A DNA stretch of 64,000 bases from Aureicoccus marinus (GTDB lineage Bacteria > Bacteroidota > Bacteroidia > Flavobacteriales > Flavobacteriaceae). Numbering within the stretch: the stretch's first letter is position 1; each line of letters begins with the position of its first letter. Both the position numbers and the translations under genes were made by a program. The DNA lies in assembly GCF_002954325.1 (NCBI RefSeq), contig NZ_MQVX01000001.1, positions 1,677,205 through 1,741,204 on the forward strand, written 5' to 3'. Under the pieces are notes generated by a model. The model was not told the DNA's origin and searched no databases. It saw only the letters and a list, made by a program, of their open reading frames with translations. Positions 16,392 to 29,000 of this stretch are shown here, one piece after another.

Positions 16392-17660
16392 TCAACTGTT
16401 TAAAGTGTTCTGATTTTGGTCTGTATTTGTAGGAGGCAGGAGTTTTTTGACCAAGGCTCCTACACTGAGACCTTGGACCAGTATAGAAAAAACGACGACG
16501 CAATAAGTAATAAACAAGAGGGATTCACGGAAAGGCCCTTCAGGTAAACTCAAGGCCAGAGCAATAGAAATTCCCCCACGCAAACCGGCCCAGGTCAATA
16601 TACTCAGTTCTTCTTTTTGGGATCGGTGATCGGATCGCAGAAAGATATTTGACATCCACATACTGAGATACCGACCAAAAAGGACCAGGACAATACTGGC
16701 CAAACCAGCGATCAAATTGAGGGTTTGGAATTCGAGTTGGATCACTTCCAGCCCAATAAGAACAAAAAGTAAGGCGTTGAGGATATCGTCCAATATCTTC
16801 CAAAATACGTTCATGTGGGATATGACCTCCGGACTCTTACAGGCGGTATGTAAGTGATTCCCCAACATCAAACCCAAGACCACCATGGCCAGGGCACCTG
16901 ATACCAGAAGCTCGGAAGCCAAATAATAGCCTCCCATAACCAGGGCAATTGAAAAGTGAACGCCAATGACCGGAGCACTGTGAATCTGCTTAAATAATCG
17001 GATTCCAATCCATCCGAGCAGACCACCGAGCAAGAGCCCCCCAAAAGCTTCGTGAACGAATTCCAAAGCGATATGAGACAACTCGATCTCGCCACCCATA
17101 GAGGCGATTCCCGAAAGCGAAAGAAAAACAACAATTCCAACGCCATCATTAAAAAGCGATTCGCCCACAATCTTGATTTCCAAATTCTTCGGAGCACCCG
17201 CTTTTTGCAAAAGAGCCAGAACAGCAATGGGGTCCGTGGGCGAAATCAATGCCCCAAAGACCAAGCAATAAATCAAATCAATTTCTAAGCCCAATAGCGT
17301 ACTGAGGCCATAAAAAAGAGCTCCAATCAGAAAGGTAGAAAACAACACTCCCAAACTGGCATAGATCAGCACAGGACCTCGCTGCTGAATCAAACGGTGC
17401 ACATCCACATGAATCGATCCCGCGAAGAGCAAGAAACTGAGCAAAAAGTCAAACAGAAGTGTTCGAAAGTCAACCTGATCCACCAAGGAGCAGATTTGGC
17501 GAAACCGAACTTCGTCTACCAATCCCAAAAGGCCAATTCCCGCCGAGGCCAGCAAAGCCAAGAGCATAACACCAATGGTATCTGGAAGTCTTAACCACCG
17601 GGCATTGAAGAAGCTGAAAAGTGAACTCAGCGCGATAAAGGCGACAAATACCTCAAACAT
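16392..17660 (-). CDS. NhaP-type Na+(K+)/H+ antiporter (CPA1 family)
   Basis: A 422-residue inner-membrane antiporter with about 12 hydrophobic segments. The family motifs FGALISPTDPIAVLALLQKA (about 138-157) and GESLFNDGVGIVVFLSLS (about 168-185, with the transport Asp) are clear, and LTWAGLRGGISIALALSLP (about 358-376) contains the conserved Arg-Gly-Gly. It lacks a large C-terminal cytoplasmic domain. It exchanges protons for sodium or potassium. Its place between two Rieske fusion genes, separated by 3-4 bases, suggests that the redox block is linked to ion or pH homeostasis, which is inference from position only. Confidence 0.9.
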   Translation of the reverse strand: MFEVFVAFIALSSLFSFFNARWLRLPDTIGVMLLALLASAGIGLLGLVDEVRFRQICSLVDQVDFRTLLFDFLLSFLLFAGSIHVDVHRLIQQRGPVLIYASLGVLFSTFLIGALFYGLSTLLGLEIDLIYCLVFGALISPTDPIAVLALLQKAGAPKNLEIKIVGESLFNDGVGIVVFLSLSGIASMGGEIELSHIALEFVHEAFGGLLLGGLLGWIGIRLFKQIHSAPVIGVHFSIALVMGGYYLASELLVSGALAMVVLGLMLGNHLHTACKSPEVISHMNVFWKILDDILNALLFVLIGLEVIQLEFQTLNLIAGLASIVLVLFGRYLSMWMSNIFLRSDHRSQKEELSILTWAGLRGGISIALALSLPEGPFRESLLFITYCVVVFSILVQGLSVGALVKKLLPPTNTDQNQNTLNS

Positions 17661-17663
17661 GGT

Positions 17664-18041
17664 TTAATCTTTGCGAATTCCCGCATAAGCAATTCCGGTG
17701 AGCTCATGCATCTCCCGGTTAAAAGTCGAGAGATCGTTGTGATTAAATTGGTTGATATGGCTGTAGCCACAGCTGCGAGCAATCACCTTAATCAAGTCGT
17801 TGGTCGCCTCAAAGTAATTGTGCAACTGCTTGGCCGATTGGTCCATGATTAAACGACTTCTCAAAGATTCCTTCTGAGTGGCTATCCCAACCGGGCAGTT
17901 GTTGGAGCCACAGGCACGCATCCCCAAACAACCGATGGCCTGAATAGCCGAATTAGAGACGGCAATAGCGTCTGCACCCAGCATAAGAGCTTTGGCAAAA
18001 TCTTCGGCAATACGCAGTCCTCCCGTGATCACCAAACTCAC
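17664..18041 (-). CDS. Rieske-FMN glutamate synthase-like protein, C-terminal part (frameshifted gene)
   Basis: This frame encodes the end of a GltB-type FMN domain: SLVITGGLRIAEDFAKALMLGADAIA (described as about 2-27) and the 3Fe-4S cluster motif CLGMRACGSNNCPVGIATQ (about 38-56). It joins the middle piece if one C is added at plus 18091-18092, so that ATC-CGG reads ATC-CCG-GCG and the family-like VPTIPALARARKFLDQAG is recovered. The restored locus spans 17664-19287. The antiporter gene starts three bases after its stop. Confidence 0.75.
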   Translation of the reverse strand: MSLVITGGLRIAEDFAKALMLGADAIAVSNSAIQAIGCLGMRACGSNNCPVGIATQKESLRSRLIMDQSAKQLHNYFEATNDLIKVIARSCGYSHINQFNHNDLSTFNREMHELTGIAYAGIRKD

Positions 18042-18775
18042 TTCGCGTGCACCCGCCTGATCCAGAAACTTACGAGCCCGCGCAAGCGCCGGATGGTAGG
18101 CACGTTAATATTGTCTCTTAAGACCGTCGGTGCAGAACCTGTTCCTCCACCGCGACCATCGAGAATGATATAATCGACGCCAACGGCCAATGCAAATTGT
18201 AAATCAGCCTCGATTTGGCTTGCAGCCAACTTGAATCCAACGGGGATCCCACCAGTTCTTTCCCGAACTTCATCCGCAAAACGTCTGAAGTCTTCAACTC
18301 CATTAAAATTCGGAAAAGTGGCAGGACTAATAGCTGTTTCACCTTCCTTCAGGCCGCGAACTTCCGCAATTTCAGCACTTACCTTGGACCCCGGCAAATG
18401 CCCTCCGGTACCTGTTTTAGCCCCCTGACCTCCTTTAAAATGGAAGGCCTGGACCTTATCGAGTTTATCCCAGCTAAATCCGAACTGAGCTGAAGCCAAT
18501 TCGTAAAAATAACGGCTGTTATTTTCCTGTTCTGCCGGCAGCATTCCTCCTTCACCCGAGCAAATACCAGTACCCGCCAATTCTGCCCCTTTTGACAAGG
18601 CTATTTTGGCTTCCCTCGACAAGGCTCCAAAGCTCATATCACTAACAAAAATTGGTTTCTCCAAGACTAATGGCTTTTTAGCTCCAGGACCAATAACCGC
18701 CTGGGTATTGACCGTATCTTCATCCAATAGAGGCGAGTGGCCAACTGGGCGGGTAAGAACTGAATATCTTTCCAT
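18038..18775 (-). CDS. Rieske-FMN glutamate synthase-like protein, central FMN-binding part (frameshifted gene)
   Basis: The true portion runs from about SPLLDEDTVNTQAVIGPGAK to NINVPTI. It contains IFVSDMSFGALSREAKIALS, SGEGGMLPAEQ, FHFKGGQGAKTGTGGHLPG and YIILDGRGGGTGSAPT, all hallmarks of the TIM-barrel FMN/synthase domain of glutamate synthase and its stand-alone relatives. No glutaminase domain is present, so the ammonia or amino donor is uncertain and glutamate synthesis is not assured. The first 14 residues and the last 20 of this frame are spurious, lying beyond frame breaks at 18739-18740 and 18091-18092. Confidence 0.78.
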   Translation of the reverse strand: MERYSVLTRPVGHSPLLDEDTVNTQAVIGPGAKKPLVLEKPIFVSDMSFGALSREAKIALSKGAELAGTGICSGEGGMLPAEQENNSRYFYELASAQFGFSWDKLDKVQAFHFKGGQGAKTGTGGHLPGSKVSAEIAEVRGLKEGETAISPATFPNFNGVEDFRRFADEVRERTGGIPVGFKLAASQIEADLQFALAVGVDYIILDGRGGGTGSAPTVLRDNINVPTIRRLRGLVSFWIRRVHAK

Positions 18776-19287
18776 TGAGGAAGGGTATTGCGATCGACCC
18801 CCATGGAAGCCGAAAATCCGTGGTGGCCAAGATTAGAAAGTCCATTGCGGGCAAGTTCACGGATGTAGCCTGTGTAAGGCTCTGTTTCTTCTGGATGGGT
18901 GTCTTGGTAGGCTCCCAAATAAGCCTCACGGTCAAAAGGTTGAGGATGGTCCTTCTCAAAGGCCGTAATTTCTTCCTCACTGACCCACAAGGCTCCATCG
19001 GCTACTCTTTCGGTGAATTTATGAAGCTTTTCGGCATTGTTATACTCGCTAACTCCCGTATCGTATCGGTAATCCCAGCCGTGGACCCCACAGATTAAAT
19101 TATGGCCATCGATGTGTCCATCGGACATCAAGGCCCCTCGGTGTAAACAGCGTCCATAGAGAACAGAGAATCCGGACTCGTGTTTGACGATGACCAAATC
19201 GGTGTTCTTGACTAAGGCATGGGCAGGTACTTTTTCTTCTAATGAGGTTAATTCAGCTACTTTAATCCAGGTGGTTAGTTGGCTCAT
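18667..19287 (-). CDS. Rieske-FMN glutamate synthase-like protein, N-terminal Rieske part (frameshifted gene)
   Basis: From ATG 19287 (MSQLTTWIKVAELTSLEE; an in-frame GTG lies one codon before), residues 1-105 form a Rieske domain with CLHRGALMSDGH and CGVHGWDYRYDTG. A linker follows, then GFSASMGVDRNTLPQWKDIQ, the usual entry to the FMN domain. The frame fails after FLPAQLA; adding one C in GCC-CAC at plus 18739-18740 continues into SPLLDEDTV of the next piece. The complete protein would have about 540 residues. This is the first gene of the leftward array, so its promoter should lie at 19290-19460, but I see no clear TAnnTTTG there. Confidence 0.78.
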   Translation of the reverse strand: MSQLTTWIKVAELTSLEEKVPAHALVKNTDLVIVKHESGFSVLYGRCLHRGALMSDGHIDGHNLICGVHGWDYRYDTGVSEYNNAEKLHKFTERVADGALWVSEEEITAFEKDHPQPFDREAYLGAYQDTHPEETEPYTGYIRELARNGLSNLGHHGFSASMGVDRNTLPQWKDIQFLPAQLATRLYWMKIRSIPRRLLVLELKSH

Positions 19288-19463
19288 CACTTTGGTATTG
19301 GTTGATTTGAACGATAAATTAGTAAAAACGAAACGTTTAGTCCTTCCTACTAAGAATTACTTACAGAATCCCTTAAAATACCATGGTTATTCTAAGACAA
19401 ACCTCTTAAGACGAAAAAAATAACTAGCTTCACTTCAACCTTAACCCGCTTAAAGCCTGACCA

Positions 19464-19811
19464 ATGAAAGCCAAAAAGTGGATTTTTTGGATCACAACTG
19501 CCCTGCTCTCGATCATGATGCTCCTGTCTGCCGGGATGTAGATTTTCAACGATGGTGAAGTCTCTCAAGTCTTTGTCAACCTCGGTTCCCAACATTTATC
19601 ATCTGTCCTTTAGCCGTGGCTAAACTCTTAGGGGTGGTCACTTTTCGGGCCTTCAACCGGCGCCCATTCAGGGATGGGCTTATGCTGGTTTTTCTTTGAT
19701 TTTGCACTGGCTTTGGGCGCGCATTTGGCCGTCAACGACGGAGAGTTTAGTGGTGCCTTGGTAGCCCTGATATTGCTCTTCGCTTCCTCTTTCAATCGCC
19801 CAGAAGCTTAA
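19464..19811 (+). pseudogene. Decayed DoxX-like membrane protein gene
   Basis: Read across frames, the region gives a recognisable DoxX-like protein: MKAKKWIFWITTALLSIMML, then LSAGM and a TAG stop at 19539-19541 where Tyr is expected, IFNDGEVSQVFVNLG, a frame change near 19586-19590, PLAVAKLLGVV, another change near 19672-19677 (WAYAGF), another near 19687-19695, and finally FDFALALGAHLAVNDGEFSG and VALILLFASSFNRPEA to the TAA at 19811. DoxX-like proteins are four-helix membrane proteins. One nonsense codon plus about three one-base losses in 350 bases suggests a true pseudogene, though the window's general indel problem may contribute. Confidence 0.6.
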
Positions 19812-20015
19812 ATCTAGTTTTTACACCATCCAAGCTCGCTTGGTTTTTGGCCCGAAAACCGAGTAAAATCAGCCTCTTCGAATTTTTCTGACAGAAAAAT
19901 AAAGACAACAACTTTCTCTTGGTTGACCACCCATTCCCCTGTGTTGAGAACAAATATCTGTACAGGAGCCAAATAGTGGTTTTTTTTATGAAAAAATCTC
20001 GTACTCGATTATCCT

Positions 20016-23000
20016 ATGGGCTTTTTACTACGCAGGAAATTCATTTCGCCGAAGATCGCTTTGCTAGGCCTCTTCTTATTTTTATTCACCTCAGCATTGC
20101 AAGCACAGTTGAGCGACTTGCACTACCTCCCGCCACTGAAGCAGGGGAAGAACAATGCTGCCATTCAACAGCAAGCGATCCACTTATCCACCCCGGAACC
20201 CAACCCTTTTGTAGTGAACGTCTATCAGGGAACCAACACGACCCCGGTGGCCTCTTACACCATATCGAATACTGCTCCTACTGTTCACAGTGTGCCCGAT
20301 GGAGATAACAACATAACCCTGGTCACCAATGCCAACACCGGATATGTCTTAACCAATTCTGGTTTGCGATTTGAATCTCCAGCAGGATTCCGCTTTTATG
20401 TCAATTACCGAGGGGTATCCAGCGCTCAAGCAGCCTCTCTCACCTCCAAAGGACGAGTTGCCATAGGAACTCGATTTAAGTGGGGAGGTTTGCCCAACCT
20501 AGGAGCCCACAATTCAAAATCAAATACCCTAGGGATTATGGCCACGGAAGACAACACCACGGTTCAGCTCTACGGGTATGACCCAGATTGTCAATTCCGA
20601 CAAGGAAGTAATGCGGGTGGAATCACAGACGACACCTATACCATCACCTTGAATGCCAATGAAACCTTTGTTTTTGAAACTTACCTCGCCCAAAGTCCTG
20701 TAGCCCATATCGACGGTTGGATTGGTTCAACGGTAGAATCTGATAAGCCCATTGTCATCAGTAATGGTGGTCTAAACACCGGACGGCAAGCCGGCAAGGG
20801 AAACCGGGATGCTGCCATCGATCAGCCTGTACCCGAGAACCGACTAGGAAAAGAATACCTGTTCATACGGGCTAATGGTACTAACGCCACTGAATTCCCT
20901 TTGATTATTGCAACCCAAGACAATACAGACGTTTTTGTCGCGGGTTCACCGACCCCCTTTGCCACCCTTAATAGCGGGGACTACGTCGAAATCCCAGGTA
21001 CTTACTATTCCTCTCAAACCGCTGGGGCCAATATGTATGTAAGAAGTTCCAAAGATGTTTATGCGTATCAGAGTATGGCGGGCGCAACTCAAGTCTACAC
21101 CCATGGGTTGAACTTTGTAGCTCCGGTTAACTGCTTACTACCCGATGTCATGGATAACATTCCGGACATTACCAATATGGCGGGCACCACACTCGACGGT
21201 GGGGTAACCATTACCGCCTCGACCACCACTCCCGAAGCCAATATTCGTGTTTTTGACAGCAATGGCGCTGTAACTCTGCCTGCACCCGTATTTGCTGCAG
21301 GAACACCCGATTGGAAAACTTACTACATCCCTAATCTTCAAGGAAATGTTAGTGTGCAGTCCTCTGGACCAATCGCTGTCGGATTTGTGGGAGTAAACGG
21401 AGCCCGTGGAGTTGCTGGATACTTTTCTGGATTTGACACCGTACCTGTAGTAAATCTTGAAATTATCGGAAGTAGTGGATGCTTTGTCGGTTCTAAGATT
21501 TTGGAGGCGACCGGTAACTTCGATGCCTATCAATGGTATGGTGATGGTCAACTTATTCCTGGAGCCAACGGGTCAAGCTATTCTCCGACGATTGCCGGGG
21601 ACTACTTTGTCCGAGGTACCAAAGGACCCTGTACCTATGACTCACAATCCATCACCGCTCTTTACTGTGTTCCCGATATCGCAGTGAACAAAACAGTGGA
21701 CAAAACTGAAATTATAGAAGGAGAAACAGCCACCTTTACCATCCGGGCACGCAATCTAGGCGTAGACCCTGTAACCAACCTGCAATTCACCGATAATATT
21801 CCAGCAGGATTGACCTTGGTCAACGCCTTTACCATTCACGGAACCTGGAGTGGCAACACCTGGAACGTGGGCACCCTGAACGGTGGTGAAACAGCTGAGC
21901 TAGAACTGGAAGTACGCGCAGATGAAATTGATATACTTCCGCTGATCAGTGTAGTAAACAAAGTGACTCATACCCAGGATCAGGTCGATGACAATTTGAC
22001 AGAAGACCATCCTTCTGCTGGTATTACAATACACAATGATTCCGACAACGATGGCGTCATCGACACAGCGGATGTCGACGACGATAACGATGGTATATAC
22101 GATGTAGACGAGTGTATTGGTTTGGCTTTTAATGTCACCAATGGAGATTCTCACAGCAGTACTACAATGACGGCAACCAACTACCTCATCGTTGATATTT
22201 TTAGCCTTGACAACTCCTTTAATTTGAACATCAATGGTAATGATGTTGCCGGTGAGATACAATTCCAACTGAGCTTGGCGGGGAACAAAGCACGCTTTGC
22301 CGATGGCTATATGTACGGTGAAAACGGTATTCCGAACATTTGGTCTATTTCCGGTTCGAATGGAACGCCCATCTTGCGGGTAGTGATCAATGAAGCAGGA
22401 GAATTTCAACTCTTCGGAAGTCGCTCCTCCAATGGTCCATTGGAAGCCATGACACTGGATACTCCTCCTTCTCCAATTACCTGGAATGGAAGTGGAAACA
22501 ATACCGTTATTCTTGATCAAGCCGTGGTCGGCCCTACGAATCTAAGAGGCGTTCTTCTCACCACAGGTTGCGACACCGACGGAGACGGGATTCCGGATCA
22601 ATTAGACCTCGATAGCGATGGAGACGGTTGTTCCGATGCCAACGAATTTTATAAAGACGCTAATGCCGATGGAAATGACGGTGGAGAGTACGGTTTTGGC
22701 ACACCAGGAGTAAATGCTGATGGAAGTGTCAGCACAGCCAGCTATGTTCCGGTAGTGGCTCCTCAAATTGTTCTAACCAACACCACAGAAGACCTCGGGG
22801 GCGTAGATATTACCGGACAAGGAGTCAACTTGGGTCAAACCATTGAGTACGTCCTTCGATTCCAAAACGTAGGCGATGATGCGGCCTCCAATTACACCAT
22901 TCAGAATACCCTACCTGCCAATGTGGTACTAGACAACATCAATTTGGTGAATGCCTCCGGAGTAAGCTATACCTACGATGTGGCCACCCGTCTAATTACC

Positions 23001-26000
23001 TTGACGATTCCGGATGGACTCGTCGAAATAGGTGACCCCGAATACACCATTCGTATTATGGTGACCATTTCTGATAACTGCTCGAATTTTATTGACGCTT
23101 GCTCTGGCACTCTTGAAAATCAAGCCTTCTCATATTACAACGGAGTAGTCAACACCAATACATTTTCGGATGATCCCGCATCGAATCCGGTTTCAAACTG
23201 TATTCCTTTGGCGGCTTCTGCCAGCAACACCTTGCTGGACGATTTGAGTAGTTGTAGTACGGCTCGAACAGTACAACTCTGTGGAGACGATGTCATCCTT
23301 TCTGCTGGAAACGGCTTTAGCGGATACATCTGGTACCTGGATACCAACAACAACCAACAAATCGATGCTGGAGACACTGTACTCAATGACGGAGATCCAG
23401 ATAGTGATCCTTCTACCCTTTTGGTTACTGATATTGGTTTCTATATGGTAGCCAAAGAGGGAGGCGTAAGCTGTCCGGATCAGGAGGAATTCATCCTAGC
23501 GGAGCGCTTTGGTACCACACAGACCAACCCGGTAATCGACTACTTCAATCAGGTCAATGCCGACGCCAATCCCGATAACGATTTACAGGGAGAAATTGTC
23601 AGTTGCTCTGTCGATGGCGATTTACTGCCTAAGATCTTTCTCTGTGGCCAAAACGATGAGGCTACCATTCAACTAGGAATCACCGATGCAGATAGCATTG
23701 TCTGGGAAAAATTGGACGAGGGAAGCTGTACTGATGCAGGGGATGACTGTGCCAACAAGAACGGGAGCTGTGTTTGGAACAACCTAGCGACACAAAATAC
23801 GTTGACCATCACCGAAGCCGGAAAGTACCGCGTGGTGATCAACTACCAGAACGGCTGTTTTAGTCGATTCTATTTTAATGTATTCCAGAATGAACTCGAC
23901 ATCAACTACACCTCTTCTGATATTTTCTGTACGACTCCAGGAAATATCCGCATCACCAATTTGGGGAGTGGTTACGGATTTCAGTTGATTAATGCCGGTG
24001 ACAATTCTGTTGTGGTTCCTTTCTCAGCCAACAACGGTCCAAACTTTGATTTGACCCAAAGTGGAACGTACAAGGTTCAGGTTTCTCCTTTGGATCCAAC
24101 TACCGGAAATCCACTTCCCAACAGCTGTGTTTTTGAAACAGAAGACATCGGTATTTTGGAAAGAGATTACCAGGTGACTATCAGCACCACTCCAGCCGAC
24201 TGTAATCAACTCGGAACAGTAGATGTACAAGCGCTCAACGTTCTGCCGAACTACAACTTCGAACTGCGCTTGGACGACGGATCCAATGGCGGATTAGGTA
24301 GTTTAGTAGACAGTCAATTGGCCTCTCCAGATAACCGACACATCTTTACGAATGTCAATCCCGGTAATTACTTGGTTCTTAGCACTACAGAAGACGGTTG
24401 TACCGATACCCAATCTGTGGTTGTAAATGAAATTCCCGAAATAACGCTTTCGGCTTTAACTACTGCGAATATTACCTGTACATCAGGGACCGTTAACCTG
24501 ACTCCCGGTGGTGGACAACCAGCACCAGATTACCTTTTTGCGATCTGGAGCAAAGACGGAACTCCTCTTTACACCGATGCAGCTTCTATTCCTGCAGGAG
24601 ACTTCCAAACCAACACCAACTTTGTCTTTGGATACCGGGGTAACCCAGCGGTATATTACCCAGGAGAAGCTGGGGAATACGTCTTTCTCGTGATGGACAG
24701 CAACGGTTGCTATGCCCTCTCGAATGTGGTCGAAGTACAGGAACCGGGTGCTCTGAATGTAAGTGGAACGAATACCCCTATTCTTTGTGCTGATTCTTCA
24801 ACGGCAAGCCTGACTGTTTCAGTCACCGGCGGAAACGCACCCTACCAGTACAGCTTAGATGGAACCACCTTCCAAAGCAGCGATACCTTTGTCAACCTGG
24901 CGGCAGGAACCTACACCATTACGGTGATGGATTCCACAGGCACCCCCGGAGCAGAGTGTACCCAGACCATTGAATATACCATTGACCAACCCCAAGCCCT
25001 TACGGCCTCGCCAGCAATTACTGAAACAGAATCCTGCAGCACAGGGACCGGGGCCTTGGTAAAAATTCTGAATGTTCATGGTGGACAAGCTCCTTATGAG
25101 TACAGCTTTGACGGAGGCAGCTCTTTTGGAAACAACAACTCCGCTTATTTGCTATCGGGAACCTATCAATTGGCTGTTCGAGACGCCCTTGGATGTTCAG
25201 AAAACCTGAGCATAGTAGTACCTAATTTACCCGTTGATCCTAGTCTTTCTACCGCCGTTGATTACAACTGCGATGGAACAGGGAATTTAACGGTTTCGAG
25301 CACAAACACAACCGACTTTAGCTATACCTATAGTTTAAATGGAACCCTAAATACCCCGGTAGATAATGCGGTATTCACCAACTTAGCACCAGGAAACCAC
25401 ACCTTGACCGTAGGTTACTCCAGCACGATTACGCCAGACCAAAGTCGCCTTTTCCTGGAAGACTTTGGTGCTGGACCTACAACGGATAATATTGATGTGG
25501 GACCCGGTTACTGCTACGAGCCTCAGGACGGCAGTATTACCCCATGTAACTATGGTCCTGCCGGAATCTTGGTCAACGGAGAATACACCGTGACCTCATT
25601 TGTGACCAACCCCATTACAGGCTGGCTGAGTCCAAATGATCACACCGGTCTGACCAACGGAAGATTCTTAGCCATTGATGTCAGTACCACCCATGGAAAC
25701 AACAACATCTTATGGGCTAGAAGAAATGTGGAAGTTCTTCCTAACCGTGAAATCAGCCTTTCCTTCTACGCCTACAATATGCTCCGTAGTACGGCCAATG
25801 GAAACAACCCCGACATCCTGATCGAGCTTTTGGACAATACCGGAACTGTCATCAGCAGTGCAACCACCGGAGATGTTCCTAAAAATACCAATGCAGACGA
25901 TTGGTACAACTACACCTTTACCTTCGATCCGGGTGCAAATACACAAGTCGATATTGTTTTGAGAACCAACTTGGATTCTGATTTCGGAAACGATTTGGTC

Positions 26001-29000
26001 TTGGACGATATCGAAGCCTCTCAGATTCCGGAAGTCTGCCCAAGCACACAAGACATCGCCATCGTCGTGGAGGCCAATCAAGAGTTTGCTGCACAACTCT
26101 TGGCGAGCAATGATCCCTCTTGTAATGGAGGAACAGATGGTTCTATTCGATTTGAAGTCAACAACTTCAATCCGGTGGACGGATTCGAATACAGCCTGGA
26201 CGGAGGCACCAATTGGATTCTTTCGATGAGCTCGCCTGTCACAACAAGTGCAAGTCTGGTCGCAGGAAGCTATACCGTGGATGTTCGCAAAGCAAATGAC
26301 ACCAGTTGTACAGCCAGTATTTCGACAAACCTTAGTGAACCTAACGCCTTGGCCACGACACTAAACATGACCGAGCAATACACTTGTTTTAATACAGGTG
26401 CAACACTAGAAGCCACAGCGACTGGAGGAACGCCAGGATATGAGTATCAACTGGAAACTTCTGGAGGCACTATAGTTGCGGCCTATCAAAGCAGTCCTCT
26501 CTTCACCGGAATTGCTGATGGAGATTACCTGGTTCGTGTACGAGATGCCAATTCCTGCGAAGGACTTCTAGGAACTGCTGTAACGGTTACAGCACCGCAA
26601 ACCGTGGTTTACGACCTCAGCGCAACAAGTTGCTACGATGGTTTAAACAACGGAACTGTGAGTGTGAATGTTACTGGCGGAAATGGTGGTTATACCTTCC
26701 GCATCAATGGAGGCGCTTGGATCAGCCCGAGTCCGGCGACAGCAACAACCCACACATTTACTGGACTATCTAATGGCATTTATACCATTGAAGTGACGGA
26801 TCAATTCAACTGTACCGTCCCAGCCCAAAGCATCACCATTGAGGACCAGATCCTCGCTCAAGTAGATGTAACTCCAGTAAGTGCTTGCGCCGATGGTTCT
26901 ATCCTGGTGACTCCTTCTGGTGGAGACGGCAATTATGTCTATGCCTTCCTCCCAACCGGTACAACGGTAAGCAATAGTGACTTTGGTCCAACAAACAGCT
27001 TTAGTGTGGCCAATGCCGCAGCCGGTGACTACGAGGTTTATGTGAGAGACGACAATGGAAACGCTCCGGTTTGTCAATACAGCGAAACAGTGACCGTTGA
27101 CCCTGCTGTTCCTTTAACCATTACGGCCACGCCGACCGATCCAGAATGTTTCGGTGGTACGGGAGACATTGTAGTTAATGTAACCAGCGGACTCGCACCT
27201 TTCACCTATACCTTGGTGGATATAACCAATGGTGGTGCTGCAGATCAAACCCAAACGGGTGTGATGAGTACGACCAACAATTACTTCAACCTCCAGGCTG
27301 GAGACTACGATATTACGGTTACCGATGCGCTCGGCTGTTCTCAAACGATCACCACAGTAAGTATTGTGGAGCCAGCAGAACTCACAGCCACAGTAGATGG
27401 TATTACCCCGGCTTCATGTACCGGTAATATCAATGATTTTGGATTTGGATTCAGTGGATACCCTGCAAGTCTGGGAACCATAGAATTCAGTGCTGACGGA
27501 GGCGCCACCTGGATTGGTGACAACAGTGCTCCTGGAACAAGTGATCAATTCACCGGTTATATTTCTGGCCAAACAGTGTACCCTTCTATGAGAACCGTAG
27601 ATGGCTTAGGCAACACAATTTGTCAAACAGACTTAGCACCTTTTATTATTCCATTTCCACTGGATGACCTGGATATCACCATTTTACCAATCATCGTCAA
27701 CTGCGACGAATTGCAGGTAACCGTACGCGGTCAAAACGGAACAGGACCCTATGAATACACTTATTCTGAAGATCCAGCAAATTTCAATCCAGCTGCACCG
27801 GCCGACCATCCTTGGACCGCTCCTCTGCCCTTAGGGTCAACGTATACCTTCCCTAACTTGGTGCCGGGTCGTACCTATACCTTCTATGTTCGAGATGCTG
27901 TGGGATGTATTCGCCAGAGTAATGTCAATGTCAACGACATCATTACCAACCCGATGGAGATCACGGCAGATTACAGCCCATCTTGTAGTGGTGCCAACAA
28001 CGGTTCTATTACCTACACCATTACGGATACAGATGGGTCGACCGAACCGGAGATGAATTGGACGCTGTATAGCCTTGCTGGAACGGTTGTAGCCAATAGC
28101 GGTGGAAATGTTCCTTACAGTACGACGGTTACCGTAACAGGACTTTCTCCAGATGAATACCATATTGAAGTGGTTCAAATCGATAGTGGAGGAAACCCCC
28201 AGTGTATTTCTGGTAGTGAGAATCTGTTGCTGGAAGAGCTGGATCCGATTACAGCCAACCTTTCTGTGATTCAAGATATTTCCTGTGAAAACCCAGGCTA
28301 TATTTCAGTAGACAACATCCAAGGTGGTGGGGGAACCTTCACCTATACCGTAACCGGACCCGCTCCTTTTGTGACCATTACCGGTACGGCAGATAACCCT
28401 ATTGCTATTCCAGCAAACTCCCCTGCAGGAACCTACAATGTGGATATTCAGGACCAATACGGATGTTCAGCCAGTCTGGGCGGAATTGCTCTGAATCTTT
28501 CTCCTAACCCTACGATCGATGCTGTTGCTATCGATAATTGCGGTGGAGCGGCTCAGGTTCAAGTCACGGCGAGTAGTGCTTCGGCCACCATTTTGTATTC
28601 CATCGATGGAGGAATAAACTTTGTAAACAATGGAGGTCTGTTCACCAATGTCGAGGCGGGCACCTATACCCTATTCATCCGAGATGGTAATGGCTGTACG
28701 GATAGCCAAGCGATTACCGTGCACCCCACCCTTCAAGTGACAGCCAGTCTGGTAACCCTTTTGGGTTGTACAGTCGATGCAGAAATCGCCATTGAAGTAA
28801 GTGCCGGTTCAGGTAGCTATGACTATGAAATAACCGATGGTTCGGGTACAGTAATCAGTCGTCAAGCTTTACCAACGCCATCCTTTATTCAGGCGGTCAG
28901 TAATGCAGAAACCTATACGGTAACTATTTATGACAACGGTACCAGCGGACCTCAATGCAGCCGGAGTTTCACGGTGGTGGTTCCTCCTGCCATTCAACCC

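Noticed and set aside
19988-20015. Alternative ATG (MKKSRTRLS) for the giant adhesin
   Set aside because: It is in a different frame from the 4108-codon frame. ATG 20016 already gives a good signal peptide.
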